Made by a program: the position numbers and the translations under genes | Part shown: in pieces, positions 9,461-18,179 of the stretch | How the letters are laid out: the number at the start of each line of letters is the position of its first letter | How positions within the stretch are numbered: position 1 is the stretch's first letter | Notes under the pieces: model-generated | Seen by the model: the letters and a program-made list of their open reading frames with translations, nothing else | Told to the model about the DNA's origin: nothing | Database searches by the model: none | NCBI GenBank assembly: GCA_949288485.1 | Contig: CASEKC010000001.1 | Location: 230,241-294,240, forward strand | DNA length: 64,000 bases | Origin: an uncultured bacterium | GTDB lineage: Bacteria; Bacillota_I; Bacilli_A; RFN20; CAG-826 | Reading direction: 5' to 3'

Positions 9461-9485
9461 TTAAATCTACTCTAAGTAGATTTAA
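9461..9485 (-). terminator. Hairpin with the stop codon as its loop
   Basis: An 11-bp perfect inverted repeat (TTAAATCTACT at 9461-9471, AGTAGATTTAA at 9475-9485). Its 3-base loop is exactly the UAG stop codon of the 9472-10083 gene. On the minus strand it is followed by an interrupted U-rich stretch, so it may act as a weak terminator. Confidence 0.6.
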
Positions 9486-10083
9486 TCTCTTTTCTTTTAT
9501 ATTTCTCATTATAAATATTTATAAATAAATTTATTAAGCTAAATAATGGTATAAAAACAAAAATAATTGAAGAAATTATTGAACCATTAGCAATTATCTC
9601 GCCATTTAATAAAATATCAATTCCTGAAAAATTAATTGTTTCACTTAAAAATTCTTTATTCAATATTGTAAAATTAAAACCTTCTAAACCAATTAAAACA
9701 TCGCCAATAATAAAAATAACTACTCCTATTAAAGATAAAATCTTTTTGTTCCATAAAATAAAAATTAATATAAAGCCAATAATAGTAATAATTAAACCAA
9801 TTAAAGTTATATAATCAAAATTTATACTTTCTCCTTCAATAAAAGTTTTAACTAAAAACGAAGAAAAAGGATCTTCATTAATATTACTTAAATCAATATT
9901 TCCACCTAAAAGAGCAATTAAAGGTGGAATTTCTAAATTTACATTTAAATTAAAATTAGAAAATATTAAATCAATATCAGTTTTTATATTTAAAGAAGGA
10001 GAAATTGTAAATATTAAAACTAAACCTACTATAAATAAAATAATACTTAATAATATAATGTATTTCCTTTTCCAAATTTTCAT
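9472..10083 (-). CDS. Membrane protein of unknown function, paralogue 2
   Basis: A 203-residue protein with four hydrophobic segments (about 8-28, 92-111, 114-132 and 168-190) and a basic C-terminal tail. It is clearly a diverged copy of the protein at 10162-10749. Both share TISP after the first helix, PP-I-L-GG in the extracytoplasmic part, a FDY-T-IGL segment before the second helix, and a W-KK turn between helices two and three. I do not recognise a named family. A terminator separates it from its paralogue, so the two may be regulated separately. Confidence 0.7.
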   Translation of the reverse strand: MKIWKRKYIILLSIILFIVGLVLIFTISPSLNIKTDIDLIFSNFNLNVNLEIPPLIALLGGNIDLSNINEDPFSSFLVKTFIEGESINFDYITLIGLIITIIGFILIFILWNKKILSLIGVVIFIIGDVLIGLEGFNFTILNKEFLSETINFSGIDILLNGEIIANGSIISSIIFVFIPLFSLINLFINIYNEKYKRKEIKST

Positions 10084-10108
10084 AACAATATTAATTATAA
10101 AGACATAA

Positions 10109-10139
10109 AAAAATTAGAGAAACAAATTCTCTAATTTTT
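10109..10139 (-). terminator. Terminator of the 10162-10749 gene
   Basis: A 9-bp stem (ATTAGAGAA at 10113-10121, TTCTCTAAT at 10127-10135) extended by A/T runs on both sides, with a U-tract on either strand. It lies about 25 bases downstream of the stop codon. Confidence 0.85.
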
Positions 10140-10161
10140 TATATTTAAATTATTATAGAAC

Positions 10162-10749
10162 CTATTTTTTTGAACCTTTTTCAATTATTCCATGGAATAA
10201 TCCAACAACGAAAATTAATCCAAAACAAATTGCACAAATAATTCCACCAACAGGAACTGCACTATTAGATATGGAAGCAGAAATAATACCACCTTGATTA
10301 GCAGATTCATTTACTAATGCATCATTAAGTTGTAAGAAAAATACACCTTGTAAAGCAACCATTATAGTTCCTGCTAATGATAAAACTGAGCCAACTAAAC
10401 AAAGGTTTTTCTTTCTCCAACAAATAATAATTAATAATGCTCCGATTAAACCAACCATTAATCCAATAAATGTTGCATAATCAAAACTTAATTCTCCTTC
10501 AAAACTGAAATTTGGTATTTCTTCACCATTTATTGCTGCAGAAAAACCTTCAGCTGTTCCACCGAATAATCCAATAAATGGAGGAACAAAAACTTCCATC
10601 GTTGTAATGCTTTCAAGACCAAAAATATCAACTGTCGCAGTAGTAACTAATGTTGGAGAAATAGTTAAAATACATAAAACCCCGACAAGAAGTAAAACTA
10701 CTACTAGAACGGTCCAGAAAACTCTACTTAAACCTTTTAAAAATTTCAT
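10162..10749 (-). CDS. Membrane protein of unknown function, paralogue 1
   Basis: A 195-residue protein with four transmembrane segments (about 10-32, 92-112, 115-135 and 165-188) and an extracytoplasmic domain of about 60 residues between the first two. The final GSKK is cytoplasmic and basic. It shares an architecture and short motifs (TISP, PP-IGL-GG, FDYATFIGL, CWRKK) with the next gene downstream, which points to local duplication. GAAAGGAG precedes the ATG. No family recognised. Confidence 0.75.
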   Translation of the reverse strand: MKFLKGLSRVFWTVLVVVLLLVGVLCILTISPTLVTTATVDIFGLESITTMEVFVPPFIGLFGGTAEGFSAAINGEEIPNFSFEGELSFDYATFIGLMVGLIGALLIIICWRKKNLCLVGSVLSLAGTIMVALQGVFFLQLNDALVNESANQGGIISASISNSAVPVGGIICAICFGLIFVVGLFHGIIEKGSKK

Positions 10750-10994
10750 TATGTTTTAACTCCTTTCAATTATTTAAAAAAGTAATTATATTATACTTTA
10801 TTTTTTATAATTTAAGATGGAAATTTTAATATAAATTCACAATTTTTCTAAATTATTAAAGTTCCATTAAATATTAATGAAAAGTGAATATTTATCAGAC
10901 AATTTTACCTTCTTGTCTTGTAGACGTCGACGTCGTGGGCGGGAGGGAAATAATTAAATTTATTCCCCATATTATAGGAAGAAAACAAAGCAAA
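10750..10994. other. Intergenic region with an isolated GC-rich palindromic element (10907-10967)
   Basis: Most of this gap is plain AT-rich sequence holding the upstream region of the 10162-10749 gene. Bases 10923-10947 stand out: 19 of 25 are G or C. They begin with a self-complementary 12-mer, GACGTCGACGTC (10923-10934), and run into GTGGGCGGGAGGG. A hairpin follows: GGG 10945-10947 with AATAA 10949-10953, paired to TTATT 10960-10964 with CCC 10965-10967, with one bulged A and a 6-base loop. A TATAAT on the minus strand (10970-10975) lies just beside it. The only open frame is a 21-codon stretch whose ATG abuts that box with no RBS, so I do not call a gene. Confidence 0.5.
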
Positions 10995-11036
10995 ATAAAA
11001 ACACCTTTTATCTACTAATAATATTTTTAAAAGGTG
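10995..11036 (-). terminator. Terminator of the COG0523 gene
   Basis: An 8-bp stem (CACCTTTT at 11002-11009, AAAAGGTG at 11029-11036) with a 19-base loop, followed on the minus strand by U5-A-U4. It directly abuts the stop codon. Confidence 0.75.
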
Positions 11037-11037
11037 C

Positions 11038-11988
11038 TTAATCTTTATCACTCTTATTAAGAACAAGACGATTACGTAAATTAGTTTTATCAATTGAATA
11101 GCCAATAAATACAGCTTCATTTTCAACCTTATTATTAGTTAAATATTCATCGATCGAATATAAAGTATTTACTAATTCAAAATGATAAATATGTTCTTTA
11201 ATTCCAACAAATCCTTTTGCCCTGTTAATATTTCCATAAAATCCTCGAGAAATATCTTCAAGCAATGAAATTAATTGATAAATAGATGATAAATTAATTT
11301 CTTTTTTCAATGCAAAATTAATTAAAGGAATCGTTTCAATATTTGCATTTAAATTTTTCTTTTTTAAATCTTCTTCACTGTAAAAAAGATTTTTAAAGAA
11401 AGATTCATCATAAGAAGAATAGTGATTATCATTAATAATGATTACTTTTTCATTTAATTCTTTAATTTTTTTAGTAATTAGAGCTTTTTCATCATCATTT
11501 AATGATTCATTTTTACTAACAATAATTATTGAAGCATATTCAATTTGATCTTTTAAACAAGGATCAAGTTTTAAATTTTTATTATTTAATAAATAATAAA
11601 AATTTAAACCATCAACAATTGTAATTGCATTTAAAATACGAATTCTTTCATAACTAACTTTTTTAAGATTATTTAAAATAGAAGATAAGTAACCTACTCC
11701 AGTAGGTTCAACAATTAAATAATCCGGATCTAAACTATTTGCAATAGTTAAAACACTAGAAGCAAATTCACCTTTTGATGAACAGCATATACATCCTTCG
11801 GTAAATTCGTATATTTTTAAGTCGTTAGAAGAATTATTAGTTTCTTCTTTTAAAGTGGAGCTATCAATATTGATAGCTCCATATTCATTTTCTAATATAC
11901 AATAATCTCTTTTAGTTTTTTTAATTATTTCTTTAATAAAAGTTGTTTTACCAGCTCCTAAAAAGCCTGAAATAACTAAAATATCCAT
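11038..11988 (-). CDS. COG0523 (CobW/ZNG1-type) G3E GTPase metallochaperone
   Basis: A 316-residue protein with G1 motif GFLGAGKTTF (8-17), the metal-binding CxCC motif GCICCS (65-70), EPTGVG (about 94-99), SKNE at the usual NKxD position, and a C-terminal CobW_C-like beta domain. Members of this family use GTP to deliver metal, often zinc, to client enzymes. It lies 40 bases downstream of a zinc-dependent alcohol dehydrogenase on the same strand, which suggests a client. No strong RBS is visible, so translation may be weak or coupled. Confidence 0.87.
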   Translation of the reverse strand: MDILVISGFLGAGKTTFIKEIIKKTKRDYCILENEYGAINIDSSTLKEETNNSSNDLKIYEFTEGCICCSSKGEFASSVLTIANSLDPDYLIVEPTGVGYLSSILNNLKKVSYERIRILNAITIVDGLNFYYLLNNKNLKLDPCLKDQIEYASIIIVSKNESLNDDEKALITKKIKELNEKVIIINDNHYSSYDESFFKNLFYSEEDLKKKNLNANIETIPLINFALKKEINLSSIYQLISLLEDISRGFYGNINRAKGFVGIKEHIYHFELVNTLYSIDEYLTNNKVENEAVFIGYSIDKTNLRNRLVLNKSDKD

Positions 11989-12028
11989 AAATTATTGAAA
12001 TTATTTATAATTATAGTTGTTATTAGAA

Positions 12029-13096
12029 TTATTTATCTTGAGGAATTCTAACAACTGGTTTAATTAAATCTTTTGGTTTATCTCTCATTAAGAAGAGTGC
12101 TTCTTCTAAATGTTCCCAACCATCAAAGACATGTGTAACGAGTGGATGGACATCGAGTTTACCAGCAGCAACTAATGAACCAAGTTTTTCCATTCTTAAT
12201 CTTCCACCTGGCATTAATCCACCATTAATTTGTTTATGTCCCATACCAACGCCCCATTCAGTACGTGGAATATTAACATATTGGCCACTTCCTAAATAGT
12301 TAACGTTACCAATTTTTCCGCCTGGTTTTAAACAATCAATTGCTTGTTCGAATGTTTCACATTCACCACCAGCAATAATAACTTTATCAACACCTTTGCC
12401 GTTTGTTAATTTTAAGACTTGTTCAGCAATAGGGCCGTTTTTATATGAAATAAAGTCTGTTGCACCATAACCTTTAGCTGCTTCAACACAAACTGGACGT
12501 GTTCCAACAGCAATAATTCTACTAGCACCTCTTAAAGCGGCACCAGCAACACTCATTAATCCAACAGGACCAATTCCGATAACTAAAACAACATCTCCAT
12601 ATTGAACATCAGCAAGTTCAGCGCCATGGAAACCTGTAGGAACCATGTCAGAAAGCATACATGCATCAACTGGATCAATATTTTCTGGTAATAAAGCTAA
12701 GTTTCCATCAGCATCATTAACATGGAAGAATTCTGAGAAAACACCATCTTTAAAGTTTGAGAATTTCCAACCAGCAAGCATTCCGCCTGAGTGCATTGAA
12801 TAACCTGCTTGTGCTTCAAGTGAATTCCAGTCTGGAGTAATAGCAGGGACTAAAACTTTGTCGCCTGGCTTAAAGTCTTTAACTAAAGAACCAACTTGAA
12901 CGACTTCAGCACAACATTCGTGTCCTAAAATCATATTGTGTCTATCGCCAATAGCGCCTTCCCAAAGTGTATGAACATCAGATGTACAAATAGCAACTGC
13001 AAGTGGTTTACAAATTGCATCCATTGGTCCACATTCTGGGATTGGTTTTTCGATCCAGCCTGATTCGCCGATCTTTAACATTGCATAACCTTTCAT
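12029..13096 (-). CDS. NADP-type zinc-dependent secondary-alcohol dehydrogenase
   Basis: A 355-residue medium-chain dehydrogenase that closely follows the known Thermoanaerobacter brockii enzyme. The N-terminus is MKGYAMLKIGESGWIEK and catalytic zinc ligands are at Cys37 and His59-Glu60. It also has SDMVPTGFHGAELAD (the Asp150 region), VLVIGIGPVGLM, and VGTRPVC, whose Arg favours NADPH. The end is DKPKDLIKPVV. It should interconvert ketones or aldehydes and alcohols during fermentation. An upstream GTG frame adds 8 residues, but GGAGG at 13104-13108 sits correctly only for the ATG at 13096. A perfect palindromic operator lies 37-56 bases upstream. Codons and GC are richer than in neighbouring genes, suggesting high expression or transfer. 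Confidence 0.94.
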   Translation of the reverse strand: MKGYAMLKIGESGWIEKPIPECGPMDAICKPLAVAICTSDVHTLWEGAIGDRHNMILGHECCAEVVQVGSLVKDFKPGDKVLVPAITPDWNSLEAQAGYSMHSGGMLAGWKFSNFKDGVFSEFFHVNDADGNLALLPENIDPVDACMLSDMVPTGFHGAELADVQYGDVVLVIGIGPVGLMSVAGAALRGASRIIAVGTRPVCVEAAKGYGATDFISYKNGPIAEQVLKLTNGKGVDKVIIAGGECETFEQAIDCLKPGGKIGNVNYLGSGQYVNIPRTEWGVGMGHKQINGGLMPGGRLRMEKLGSLVAAGKLDVHPLVTHVFDGWEHLEEALFLMRDKPKDLIKPVVRIPQDK

Positions 13097-13132
13097 TAAA
13101 TTTCCTCCGTTATGTATCAATAATTTATTTTA

Positions 13133-13152
13133 ACATGAAAGCGCTTTCATGT
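13133..13152 (-). promoter_or_regulatory. Perfect 20-bp palindromic cre/LacI-type operator
   Basis: ACATGAAAGCGCTTTCATGT is fully self-complementary. Its core matches every position of the CcpA cre consensus WTGNNARCGNWWWCAW. It lies 37-56 bases before the ATG of the alcohol dehydrogenase, so catabolite repression, or control by another LacI-family protein, is likely. Confidence 0.85.
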
Positions 13153-13272
13153 ATATTAGAATGTGAAAGTTTTTAAAATAAAAGAATATTAAAAAATATC
13201 TTTTTCTTTCAAACGAAAGCAATTGAAAACTTGAAACGAAATTAAAAAATATTCGTTTTATTATGAATTTTT

Positions 13273-14196
13273 CTATAATTTTTTATCAATAATTAAATTT
13301 CTAAGTTTATTTTTGCTATTTTCTAATTTTCCTTTTTCGTTGTCATCAATTAATAATATTTCTTCTTTAGAAAATTCAATTCCGTTTTTATTTACATTTA
13401 CTAAATGAGAATAGGCAAAATCCTTGGATAGAGAAATTATTGATAAAGGTAATATTTTGTTAGTATCAAAAATTATATTTTTTACTATATTAACAACACA
13501 TTCGCTAACTCCAAAATAAGTAGCGTTTTTTCTTATAACAATCTCAAAGCCTCTTCTTTTAATTTTAGTTTCCAACTCTTCTTCATTTAGAGTTAAATTA
13601 TTTTCGCTTAAATAAGTTCTTAATGGAACATTATTAATTAAAGTCGAAGAAAATAAAGTAACCGCACCTCCGCCATGTTCACCAACTACATATCCATTAA
13701 TATTTTTTGGATCAATATTTAAAATATCACTTAATAAGTTTTTATATCGATTTGTGTCTAATAAAGTTCCACTACCTATTACCTTATGATAATCATAATT
13801 TAATTTTTTAACTGTATAATAGGTTAAAATATCAATTGGATTTGAACAAATAACAATAAATTTATCGTAATTTACTTTTTTTATATTATCTAAAATCGAA
13901 TCAAAAATTTTAATTGCTTGATCTGTTTGAGCTAATCTTGTAGAAACTGAAGTTTGAGGAACTCCTGCGGTAATTATTACAAAATTACATGTTTTTAAAT
14001 CTTCATAACTTCCTTTTTTAACTTTACTTAAAGATGAAAGAAGACTTCCATCACTTAAATCCATTATTTCAGCTTCAACTATTTTTTCATTAATATCTAT
14101 AAGGAAGATATTATCAAAAAGTTCTTCTTTTATTAAAGAATAACAAATTGTTTTTCCAACCCAACCAAGTCCAATAACTGCACAATTATTTTTCAT
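13273..14196 (-). CDS. ldh: L-lactate dehydrogenase
   Basis: NAD-dependent reduction of pyruvate to L-lactate. The 307-residue protein has the Rossmann motif GLGWVGKT (9-16), Asp34 in LIDIN for NAD, Gln81 and Arg87 in the substrate loop (GVPQTSVSTRLAQ), LDTNRYK with Asp147/Arg150, and catalytic His174 in GEHGGG. Gln at position 81, rather than Arg, favours lactate over malate dehydrogenase. The usual GEHGDS is changed to GEHGGG and the substrate loop is atypical, so a related 2-hydroxyacid is possible. It lies upstream of the alcohol dehydrogenase but is separated by about 175 bases holding that gene's operator. Confidence 0.85.
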   Translation of the reverse strand: MKNNCAVIGLGWVGKTICYSLIKEELFDNIFLIDINEKIVEAEIMDLSDGSLLSSLSKVKKGSYEDLKTCNFVIITAGVPQTSVSTRLAQTDQAIKIFDSILDNIKKVNYDKFIVICSNPIDILTYYTVKKLNYDYHKVIGSGTLLDTNRYKNLLSDILNIDPKNINGYVVGEHGGGAVTLFSSTLINNVPLRTYLSENNLTLNEEELETKIKRRGFEIVIRKNATYFGVSECVVNIVKNIIFDTNKILPLSIISLSKDFAYSHLVNVNKNGIEFSKEEILLIDDNEKGKLENSKNKLRNLIIDKKL

Positions 14197-14280
14197 AAAA
14201 TTCCCTTTTTTTAAATTAATTTAATATGTATAAATTATAAACGCAAAAATAATTTTATAAAATTTATATAATTCTTTATT

Positions 14281-14310
14281 TTTAAAAGTTCCTCAAGATT
14301 GAGGAACTTT
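14281..14310 (-). terminator. Terminator of the nrd operon
   Basis: An 11-bp perfect stem (AAAGTTCCTCA at 14285-14295, TGAGGAACTTT at 14300-14310) with a 4-base loop AGAT and a U-run on the minus strand. It lies 26 bases after the stop codon of the small reductase subunit. Confidence 0.9.
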
Positions 14311-14335
14311 ATTATTAAATTTTATTATTTATATA

Positions 14336-15391
14336 TTATAAATCATCTTTTAATGCACTAGATTTAGCATATGCTGTACTTCTTGCTTCAAAGAAATCAG
14401 TTTTAATCATATTAGCATCACTATAAGTAGAAACCCAACTCATTGATTCAGGTTCTTTATCATGCCCTTCATAAATAGGTGCAAAACCTAAATTTGAACA
14501 TCTTAAATTACCTAAATATTTAATATAATCATCAACCATTGTTTCATTTAAACCTGGAATATCATTACCAATAATATATTTACCCCAAGCCATTTCTTGT
14601 TCACAACCTTCTTTAATCATCATTCTTAATTCATCGATTGTTTCGTTTGTAAAAAGCCATGGTTCTTCTTTTTGAAGTTCATGAATAATATTTCTAAATA
14701 ACCAAAGATGAGTATTTTCATCACGATTAATATAACGAATTTCTTGAACACTTCCAGGCATTTTTCCATTTCTTCCTAAGTTATAGAAAAACATAAATCC
14801 ACTATAAAAATAAACACCTTCTAAAATATAATTAGCACACATTACTCTTAAAAGAGTGTGATAATCTTTATGTTCAACAAGCTCATTATAACAATTACCA
14901 ATAAAAGTATTTCTTCTTAATAAATGTTCATCGTTTTTCCATTGATATAAAATATCTTCTCTTTCAGTTGGTGAACAAATAGTATCAAGCATATAAGAAT
15001 ATGCTTGAGAATGAATAGACTCTTGATAATTTTGAATATTAAGACATAAATTTACTTCATTTGCAGTGATATATTCTCCTACATTAGGTAAATTTGCTGT
15101 TTGAATTGAATCCAAAAATACTAAAAAAGATAAAACTTTATCATAAGCTCTTTTTTCAGCAGGTGTTAAAAGTGAACGATAATCTTTTACATCTTGAGAA
15201 AGATTAACTTCTTCTGGAATCCAGAAATTATTCATTGCTTGACGATACCAATCACTAACCCAAGAATATTTCATGTTGTTAAAATCATTTAAATTGGTAG
15301 TATTTCCACCAATCATCCTTCTTTTATTAACTTCAATATCTCCATTTGGATTAAATAAAGCTTTTCTAACTAATTTTTTATTTTCTTCCAT
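14336..15391 (-). CDS. nrdB: Class I ribonucleotide reductase, beta (radical) subunit
   Basis: The di-metal subunit that generates the radical for dNTP synthesis. The 351-residue protein keeps all expected ligands: Asp94, Glu124, His127, Glu191, Glu225 and His228. It also keeps the radical tyrosine Tyr131 (QESIHSQAYSY), which separates it from the tyrosine-less Ic type. The C-terminal tail (SSALKDDL) would dock on the alpha subunit. It lies 48 bases after nrdA on the same strand with GGAGG before its ATG. Class I implies at least some oxygen exposure. Confidence 0.95.
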   Translation of the reverse strand: MEENKKLVRKALFNPNGDIEVNKRRMIGGNTTNLNDFNNMKYSWVSDWYRQAMNNFWIPEEVNLSQDVKDYRSLLTPAEKRAYDKVLSFLVFLDSIQTANLPNVGEYITANEVNLCLNIQNYQESIHSQAYSYMLDTICSPTEREDILYQWKNDEHLLRRNTFIGNCYNELVEHKDYHTLLRVMCANYILEGVYFYSGFMFFYNLGRNGKMPGSVQEIRYINRDENTHLWLFRNIIHELQKEEPWLFTNETIDELRMMIKEGCEQEMAWGKYIIGNDIPGLNETMVDDYIKYLGNLRCSNLGFAPIYEGHDKEPESMSWVSTYSDANMIKTDFFEARSTAYAKSSALKDDL

Positions 15392-15439
15392 TTGTATTTC
15401 CCTCCAAAAAATATTTATAAAAATATAAAGATTATTAAA

Positions 15440-17995
15440 TTAAGCAGAACATGATTCACATTCTTCAACTTCTAATGCTTTACTTCTTACATAATAAATC
15501 GATTTAATTTCATTTTCCCAAGCATGAATATATAAATTTAAAACTTGTTTCATACTAAAATCATTAGTTATATATAAATTCATACTGGTAGCTTGATCAA
15601 TATGTCTACTTCTTCTTCCGCCAGCTTTAACACTCCATTCTTGATCGATTAAATGGGCATCTTTATAAATAAAAAAGTTAGTTGAATCTAAAGAAGGTGC
15701 GACACGAGGAATAATTTCTCCTTTCTTTTCTTCATAGAAGAATTTTTTCATAATCGGATCAACTCCTGCACTAGTTCCAGAAATTATTGAAGTTGAAGCT
15801 GTTGGAGCAATAGCGATTAAATAACCATTTCTAAGCCCGTATTTATGGACATTTTCTTTAAGTTCATTCCATCTTTCACTATTATAATTTCTTAAAGTAA
15901 AATAGTTTCCATTATCCCAATCACTTCCTTCAAAAAGTGAATATTTTCCTTTTTCTTTAGCAAGGTTATTACTAGCCTTAATAGCAAAATAATTAATATT
16001 TTCAAAAACTTTATCAACAAAATTTAAATGTTCATCACTTTCCCATCTAATTCGGTTATTAGTTAACATATGATGATATCCACTTACCCCAAGTCCAATT
16101 GCACGATATTTTTCATTTGTAACTTTAGCATATGGAAGTGGATATAAATTTAAATCAATTACGTTATCTAAAGCTCTAACAGTGATATTAATAATATATT
16201 CAAGTTCGTCTAAATTATTTACATCAATATTTCCTAAAGTTAAAGAAGCTAAATTACAAACAACAAAATTTCCTGGTTCAGTAACTGTTTCAACATAAAC
16301 TTTTCCATCTTTTGTAACTATTTCTTCTCTTTTTAAATCGATTGGACTCATATTTTGAGCAATTTCGGTACAAAGATTTGAACAATAAATAATTCCAGCA
16401 TGTTTATTTGGATTGTATTTATTAACAATATCACGATTAAAAGCAAATGGGGTGCCTGTTTCAACAGCGCTTTTAATAATTAATCTAACTAAATCTTTTA
16501 AAACAAATTCTCTTCTAGAAATTCGATTATCAGCAATACATTCAAAATATTTATCTTCCCATTCTTTTCCATAATAGTCTTCAAGATAATACCCTTTTAT
16601 TGCATGAACTTCATATGGATCAAATAAATACCAAGTTGAATTTAAATTTTCTCGACACATTTTCCAAAAAAGATCTGGATAAGAAATAGCAGGGAAAATG
16701 TCATGGGCTTTCATTCTTTCATCACCATTATTAGTTCTAATTTGTAAAAATTCAGGTAAATCTTTATGCCAAGCATCTAAATAACATGCACAAGCTCCAT
16801 TTCTAACTCCAAGTTGATCAACTGCTACAGCAACATCATTAATTATTCTAACCCAACGAATAATTCCACCAGCTGCCCCTTTAAAACCACGAATCGGAGC
16901 ACCATTAGCTCTAACTTTACCTAAATATAAGCCCATTCCTCCGCCAAATTTGGAAACTTTTGCAAAATTATCAATCGATCTAAAAATTCCATCTAAAGAA
17001 TCTGGAACAGTATCAATAAAACATGAAGAAAGTTGATGATACGGTCTTCTACTATTTAAAATAGTTGGAGTTGCCATTGTTATTTTTAAAGTAGATAAAA
17101 TATTATAAAAATCTTTAATCTTTTCTAATCTATTTTCTTTTTCATTCATCATTAAATGAGTAGCAATCATTAAAAACATTTCTTGAGGTGTTTCTAAAAC
17201 TGTTAAATCATGATCTTTAACTAAATATCTTTTTACTAAAAGCTCAACTGATGAATAGGTTAATAATTTATCATTGTTTTTATTAATAAATGTAGATATT
17301 TCGTTTATTTCGTCTTCATTATATTTTTCTTTTAAATCTTTTAAATATAATCCATGATTAACTAAATAATAAAATTTATCTTTAAAAGAAAAGATGTTTC
17401 TTTCTTTTAAAGTAATTTTTAAATTATGATAAAAAGAAAGAAGATAAATTCTTCCAGCGATAAATTCCCATTTTGGGGATGATGTTGAAGTTAATTCAAC
17501 ACTTGCTCTAATTAAAGCTTTGATTTTATCTACTTCTTTAATATTTTCATATAAAAAGGAATTAAATTTATTAAACAAATTTAATAAAGAATATGCTTCA
17601 TCTTTAAAATCAAGCTGAATTTCTTTTAAAGTTTTATCAACTTCATCTTTATAAATATCGAATTTTGAACAAATTTCATTACGAAAAGCTCTTTCTTTAC
17701 TCTTTTTTTCACGATAAAGAATATAAGCTTTACTTTCTTCATAATAATTTTCTCTCATTAAAACTTGTTCAACTTTATCTTGAATTGATTCTACGTTTAA
17801 CTCATTTTTATTTTCTAAGTTATCTTTTTTAAGTTCATCTTCTACTTTTTTAGCTAAAGAATTAATTAAAGAAGATAACTCTTTTTCATCCATTTTTTGA
17901 TATTTATTAAAAGATAAAAAACATTTTTTAATCGCAACAAAGATTTTATCTAAATTATAGTTTTCACTACTTCCATTTCTTTTCTTTATTTCCAT
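15440..17995 (-). CDS. nrdA: Class I ribonucleotide reductase, alpha subunit
   Basis: Catalytic subunit reducing ribonucleotides. An N-terminal ATP-cone (about 1-95, KKRNGSSENYNLDKI) suggests allosteric activity control. Active-site residues are the redox pair Cys325 (SSCF) and Cys580 (VVCNLAS), and thiyl Cys542 with Asn540 and Glu544 in SNLCTEI. IAPTASTSIISGTSAGVDPI is intact, and the tail ends in the thioredoxin-facing pair ECESC (Cys846/Cys849). The 851 residues exceed typical NrdA slightly, mostly through a lysine-rich helical segment after the cone. It is the first gene of the nrdA-nrdB operon. Confidence 0.96.
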   Translation of the reverse strand: MEIKKRNGSSENYNLDKIFVAIKKCFLSFNKYQKMDEKELSSLINSLAKKVEDELKKDNLENKNELNVESIQDKVEQVLMRENYYEESKAYILYREKKSKERAFRNEICSKFDIYKDEVDKTLKEIQLDFKDEAYSLLNLFNKFNSFLYENIKEVDKIKALIRASVELTSTSSPKWEFIAGRIYLLSFYHNLKITLKERNIFSFKDKFYYLVNHGLYLKDLKEKYNEDEINEISTFINKNNDKLLTYSSVELLVKRYLVKDHDLTVLETPQEMFLMIATHLMMNEKENRLEKIKDFYNILSTLKITMATPTILNSRRPYHQLSSCFIDTVPDSLDGIFRSIDNFAKVSKFGGGMGLYLGKVRANGAPIRGFKGAAGGIIRWVRIINDVAVAVDQLGVRNGACACYLDAWHKDLPEFLQIRTNNGDERMKAHDIFPAISYPDLFWKMCRENLNSTWYLFDPYEVHAIKGYYLEDYYGKEWEDKYFECIADNRISRREFVLKDLVRLIIKSAVETGTPFAFNRDIVNKYNPNKHAGIIYCSNLCTEIAQNMSPIDLKREEIVTKDGKVYVETVTEPGNFVVCNLASLTLGNIDVNNLDELEYIINITVRALDNVIDLNLYPLPYAKVTNEKYRAIGLGVSGYHHMLTNNRIRWESDEHLNFVDKVFENINYFAIKASNNLAKEKGKYSLFEGSDWDNGNYFTLRNYNSERWNELKENVHKYGLRNGYLIAIAPTASTSIISGTSAGVDPIMKKFFYEEKKGEIIPRVAPSLDSTNFFIYKDAHLIDQEWSVKAGGRRSRHIDQATSMNLYITNDFSMKQVLNLYIHAWENEIKSIYYVRSKALEVEECESCSA

Positions 17996-18061
17996 AATTT
18001 CTAATTATTACCCTCTTTTTAAAAGTTAAAATTTATTTTATTAAAATAAACATCCTTAATA

Positions 18062-18090
18062 AGTATACACTAAATTAAAAGGAGTAAAAA
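18062..18090 (-). promoter_or_regulatory. Candidate promoter of nrdAB
   Basis: On the minus strand, TTTTTA (18085-18090), a 17-base spacer and TATACT (18062-18067) lie about 65 bases before the nrdA start. The -10 box is good and the -35 box is poor. I see no convincing NrdR box pair. Confidence 0.4.
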
Positions 18091-18179
18091 ATTAAAATAA
18101 TATAAAAATCTAAAAATAATTTTTAGCATCAAATTTAGTAAAAAAAATAGTACTTTTATATTTGAAAATAAAATATTTA

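Noticed and set aside
10905-11126. A 73-codon minus-strand frame across the end of the COG0523 gene
   Set aside because: It overlaps a secure gene in another frame, crosses that gene's terminator, has no RBS and ends in the GC-rich element. The last 21 codons begin at an ATG touching a TATAAT box, so they are not a credible gene either.
13190-13245. Further cre-like sites between ldh and the alcohol dehydrogenase (AAACGAAAGC, TTGAAACG)
   Set aside because: They lack the spacing and symmetry of the consensus. Only 13133-13152 is convincing.
17996-18061. NrdR boxes before nrdAB
   Set aside because: No pair of 16-bp NrdR-like palindromes at the expected spacing could be found.
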